A DNA stretch of 64,000 nucleotides from Roseateles aquatilis (GTDB lineage Bacteria; Pseudomonadota; Gammaproteobacteria; Burkholderiales; Burkholderiaceae_C). The DNA is taken from assembly GCF_002205645.1 (NCBI RefSeq), contig NZ_NIOF01000007.1, positions 124,001 through 188,000 on the forward strand. The letters are read 5' to 3'. A program made the position numbers and the translations under genes. Below the pieces are notes generated by a model that was not told the origin of the DNA, searched no databases, and worked only from the letters and a program-made list of their open reading frames with translations. This document shows positions 58,074 to 64,000 of the stretch, piece by piece; positions within the stretch are counted from its first letter, which is position 1; every line of letters begins with the position of its first letter.

Positions 58074-59041
58074 CGCGTGCCCCCCTTCGACGCCGAAGCG
58101 GCGGCCGCGCGCCCGCGCGCCGGCCGGGACGCGGGCCCGGCCGCGGCGGCGGCGCTCGCCACTTCCTCGGCGGCTTCGGTGCGGGCGGCCTCCTGGCCTT
58201 CCAGCGGCTCGAGCACCAGCACATGGCGGGCGCTGTCGGGCTGCGCGATCGGCGCCAGGCCGACGCGCGCGAAGCTGGTATCGCCGCGACGCTCGACCTC
58301 CGCGACCTTCGCCACCGGCAGGCCCGGCGGGTAGAGGCCGTCCAGGCCCGAGGTCGCCAGGGCGTCGCCGGCCTTGATGTCGGCGTTGGCGGCGATGAAG
58401 CGCAGCTCCATCACGCCGCGCTCGCCGCCATAGGCGACGCCGCGTTGCTGGGTACGGGTATTGAGCACGGGGATGGTGGCTTCGCGGTCGGTCAGCAGCG
58501 TCACTTCGGCGGACAGCGGATAGACGCGCGTCACCTGGCCGAGTACGCCGGCATCGTTCACCACCGGCGCGCCGAGGCGCACGCCGCGATGGCTGCCGCG
58601 ATCGATGACGATGCGGCGGGAGAAGGGATCGGGGGCCTCGTACAGCACCTCGGCGGCGAGGCCCTTCACCGGCAGCGCCTCGCGCAGGTCGAGCAGCGCG
58701 CGCAGACGCTGGTTCTCGGCCTGCAGCTGCGCGGCGCGGCTCAGGATGACGGCCTGCGAGGCGAGCTGCTGACGCGCCTGGTTCTCGGCCTGGGTGGCGC
58801 GCTCCATGCCGCGGGCGTAATCGCCGGCCTGATCCCAGGCGTCCACCGGCGCGAGCAATGCGCGCTGCAGCGGATGCAGGGCCAGGGCCAACGCGGCGCG
58901 GGCCGGCGCGGTGATCTGGAAGCGGGAGTCCGCCACCATCAGGAAGATCGCGAGCGCGGAGCAGAAGGCCAGCTTCGTCAGCGCCGACGGGCCCTCACGA
59001 AACAGCGGCGGCGGATTTCGATCCAATGTGCCAAGCGGCAT
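58070..59041 (-). CDS. mreC: Rod-shape-determining protein MreC
   Basis: A 323-residue protein with an N-terminal membrane helix (FCSALAIFLMVADSRFQ), a coiled coil (about residues 70-110) and two beta-barrel domains (LYEAPDPFSRRIVIDRGSHR, TLLTDREATIPVLNTRTQQR). The C-terminus is Ala/Arg/Ser rich. It links MreB inside to PBP2 outside. The gap to mreB is 191 bp, unusually long for this operon, and contains copy 2 of the 106-bp repeat. Confidence 0.94.
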   Translation of the reverse strand: MPLGTLDRNPPPLFREGPSALTKLAFCSALAIFLMVADSRFQITAPARAALALALHPLQRALLAPVDAWDQAGDYARGMERATQAENQARQQLASQAVILSRAAQLQAENQRLRALLDLREALPVKGLAAEVLYEAPDPFSRRIVIDRGSHRGVRLGAPVVNDAGVLGQVTRVYPLSAEVTLLTDREATIPVLNTRTQQRGVAYGGERGVMELRFIAANADIKAGDALATSGLDGLYPPGLPVAKVAEVERRGDTSFARVGLAPIAQPDSARHVLVLEPLEGQEAARTEAAEEVASAAAAAGPASRPARGRAAAASASKGGTR

Positions 59042-59116
59042 GACGGGGATCTCAGACTTTCAGGGTGATCCGAGGTGCAACCCCCGCACCACAGCGCTCG
59101 TTGACAGCGTACCGGC

Positions 59117-59222
59117 CGTAGCGAGCGGGTGTCAGGCCAGGCGGACGGCGCGCAGGAACCGGAACGTACGTCCTGTACGTGAGGATTCCGAGCACCGCCC
59201 AACGACGCCTGACGCCCGCGCG
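59117..59222 (-). repeat. Dispersed 106-bp element, copy 2
   Basis: Reverse complement of 5921-6026 with scattered substitutions: shared blocks include TCACGTACAGGACGTACGTT and CCGCTCGCTACG. The hairpin ACGTAC-AGGAC-GTACGT is kept although the loop has changed. It lies between mreB and mreC, just after mreB, in the transcription direction. Confidence 0.85.
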
Positions 59223-59232
59223 GTAGGCCCGC

Positions 59233-60639
<1,407 letters not shown>

Positions 60640-60939
60640 ATGGCCCTGACCCACGACGACGTCAGCCGGATCGCCAAACTGGCCCGGCTGGAACTTTCCA
60701 CCGACGAGCAGGCCGCCCTGCTCCCCCAGCTCAACGGCTTCTTCTCCATCGTCGAACAGATGAGCGCGGTGGACACCAGCGGTGTCGATCCCCTCTACAC
60801 GCCTCTGTCGGCGGTGCAGGAAGTCGCCTTGCGGCTGCGTGACGACCGCGTCACCGAAACCGACCAGCGCGAGCTCAATCAGCGCAGCGCTCCCGCCGTC
60901 GAGGACGGCCTGTTCCTGGTCCCGAAGGTCATCGAATGA
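60640..60939 (+). CDS. gatC: Asp-tRNA(Asn)/Glu-tRNA(Gln) amidotransferase subunit C
   Basis: A 99-residue GatC with the family pattern [20 protein letters not shown] and [20 protein letters not shown]. It stabilises GatA-GatB. Start at 60640; its stop overlaps the gatA start (ATGA). Confidence 0.96.
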   Translation: MALTHDDVSRIAKLARLELSTDEQAALLPQLNGFFSIVEQMSAVDTSGVDPLYTPLSAVQEVALRLRDDRVTETDQRELNQRSAPAVEDGLFLVPKVIE

Positions 60940-62426
60940 GCGCGCCCCTGCATCACCTCGGCGTCGCCGAGCTCGGCCGCGCCTTGCGCGCCAAACAGGT
61001 CTCCAGCACCGAATTGACGCAACATCTGCTTGCGCGTGTTGCTGGCGCGAAGGATCTCGGCGCCTTCCTGCATGTCGACCCCGACCTGGCGCTGTCGCGG
61101 GCCGCGGCCGCCGACACCCGCCTGGCCGCGGGCGAGGCCGGCGCGCTGATCGGCGTGCCACTGGCCCACAAGGACATCTTCGTCACCCGGGACATGCCGA
61201 CCACGGCCGGCTCGAAGATGCTGGCCGGCTACCTGAGCCCGTTCGACGCCACCGTCGTCGAGCGCCTGAACGCCGCCGGCACCATCTCGCTGGGCAAGCT
61301 GAACTGCGACGAGTTCGCGATGGGCTCGGCCAACGAGAACAGCGCCTTCTTCCCGGCGCTGAACCCCTGGGACCGCACGCGCGTGCCGGGCGGTTCGTCG
61401 GGCGGCTCGGCGGTGGCGGTCGCGGCGGGCCTGGTGCCGGCGACCACCGGCACCGACACCGGCGGCTCGATCCGCCAGCCGGCCAGCTTCTCGGGCATCA
61501 CCGGCATCAAGCCGACCTACGGCGTGTGCTCGCGCTACGGGATGATCGCGTTCGCGTCCAGCCTGGACCAGGCCGGCGTGTTCGCCCGCTCGGCCGAGGA
61601 CTGCGCGCTGCTGCTGTCCGCGATGAGCGGCTTCGACGAGCGCGACGCCACCAGCGTCCAGCAACCGCCGCAGGATTTCGCCGCGCAGATGCTGGCGGTG
61701 CGTGACGGCGCCACCGCGGCTCAGCCGCTCAAGGGCCTGCGGATCGGCCTGCCGAAGGAGTTCTTCCCGGCCGCGCTGTCGGCCGACGTGAACGGCGCCG
61801 TGCGCGCCGGCCTGGCGGAGCTGGAGAAGCTCGGCGCCACGCTGGTCGACGTCAGCCTGCCGCGCACCGAGCTGGCGATCCCGGTCTACTACATCATCGC
61901 CCCGGCCGAGGCCAGCTCCAACCTGTCGCGTTTCGACGGCGTGAAGTTCGGGCACCGCGCCAAGAGCTACGGCAACCTGATCGACATGTACGAGAAGACC
62001 CGCGCCGAAGGCTTCGGCGCCGAGGTCAAGCGCCGGATCATGATCGGCAGCTACGTGCTCTCGCACGGCTATTACGACGCGTATTACCTGCAGGCGCAGA
62101 AGCTGCGCCGCATGATCGCGGACGACTTCCAGCAGGCCTTCCAGCACTGCGACCTGATCGCCGGTCCGGTCGCGCCGACGGTGGCCTGGAAGCAGGGCGA
62201 GGGCGCCGACGATCCGGTCAAGGCGTACCTGGCCGACATCTTCACGCTGCCCGGCTCGCTGGCCGGCCTGCCCGGCATGAGCGTGCCGGTGGGCCTGGGC
62301 GACGGCGGCATGCCGGTGGGCCTGCAGCTGCTGGGCAACTACTTCAAGGAAGGCACGCTGCTGCATGCCGCGCACGCGCTGCAGCAGGCCACCGACTGGC
62401 ACCGCCAGCATCCGGCGGGGGTGTGA
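60936..62426 (+). CDS. gatA: Asp-tRNA(Asn)/Glu-tRNA(Gln) amidotransferase subunit A
   Basis: A 496-residue amidase that releases ammonia from glutamine for transamidation of mischarged tRNA. The Ser-cisSer-Lys triad is present: K79 ([10 protein letters not shown]), and the serines in [20 protein letters not shown] and [17 protein letters not shown]. Overlaps gatC; gatB follows after 5 bp. Confidence 0.97.
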   Translation: MSAPLHHLGVAELGRALRAKQVSSTELTQHLLARVAGAKDLGAFLHVDPDLALSRAAAADTRLAAGEAGALIGVPLAHKDIFVTRDMPTTAGSKMLAGYLSPFDATVVERLNAAGTISLGKLNCDEFAMGSANENSAFFPALNPWDRTRVPGGSSGGSAVAVAAGLVPATTGTDTGGSIRQPASFSGITGIKPTYGVCSRYGMIAFASSLDQAGVFARSAEDCALLLSAMSGFDERDATSVQQPPQDFAAQMLAVRDGATAAQPLKGLRIGLPKEFFPAALSADVNGAVRAGLAELEKLGATLVDVSLPRTELAIPVYYIIAPAEASSNLSRFDGVKFGHRAKSYGNLIDMYEKTRAEGFGAEVKRRIMIGSYVLSHGYYDAYYLQAQKLRRMIADDFQQAFQHCDLIAGPVAPTVAWKQGEGADDPVKAYLADIFTLPGSLAGLPGMSVPVGLGDGGMPVGLQLLGNYFKEGTLLHAAHALQQATDWHRQHPAGV

Positions 62427-62431
62427 ACGCA

Positions 62432-64000
<1,569 letters not shown>

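Overview
The window is GC-rich (about two thirds G+C by eye) and reads as the chromosome of a betaproteobacterium in the order Burkholderiales. The best fit is the Rubrivivax/Leptothrix/Roseateles-Mitsuaria group. That placement is an inference from gene order: rodA-mrdA-mreDCB beside gatCAB, and recA-recX-DUF2889-sucCD-terC-kinase/phosphatase/FHA-pilA with a pilin glycosylation pair. Other clues are a PEP-CTERM protein of the MHFG type and a SWIB protein with a histone-H1-like tail. No rRNA, tRNA, CRISPR array, prophage or insertion sequence was found.

Layout. (1) 1-8.5 kb: the start of a repeat-rich surface protein running off the left edge, nudJ and mnmA (split by a receiver-GAF regulator), a NarL-type two-component pair, a Spy/CpxP-like periplasmic protein, and two divergent LuxR-type regulators around a perfect palindrome. 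(2) 8.5-13.6 kb: a broken alpha/beta-hydrolase gene, then an operon-like run of isochorismatase-family hydrolase, XapX, YtcJ-like amidohydrolase, DoxX and YoaK (DUF1275), then an FMN split-barrel protein. (3) 13.7-25 kb: ssb/recQ, two tiny membrane proteins, a GGDEF-EAL protein, uvrA, a PEP-CTERM protein, a lone receiver and the SWIB protein. (4) 25.3-33.1 kb: a Fur-box-controlled iron cluster on the minus strand: TonB receptor, PiuC-like dioxygenase, PepSY membrane protein, DUF2271, DUF4198, ApbE and a membrane-anchored flavodoxin reductase. The DUF2271 protein carries a flavinylation-like motif. (5) 33.4-41.9 kb: TerC under a yybP-ykoY (manganese) riboswitch, a holin-family membrane protein, an M48 protease, moaC, and a type IV pilin locus (pilA, a Wzy/ligase-like protein, a TfpX/TfpZ-type accessory protein and a PglL-like ligase) with a sigma-54 promoter and TTTGTCA boxes. 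(6) 42.2-51.1 kb: a metallo-beta-lactamase-fold phosphodiesterase, FHA/PP2C/Ser-Thr kinase, a second TerC, sucDC, a shortened DUF2889 gene, and recX-recA with an SOS box. (7) 51.3-64 kb: a TctD/TctE-type two-component system, a Uma2 protein, the rod-shape operon (mreBCD-mrdA-rodA) and the divergent gatCAB operon, which runs off the right edge.

Most of the window is core metabolism, DNA repair and cell-shape machinery. The most interesting parts are the iron/flavinylation cluster, the pilin-glycosylation locus whose pilin ends in serine, a gatB gene with an in-frame low-GC insertion, a duplicated 106-bp element behind two unrelated genes, and several gene remnants.
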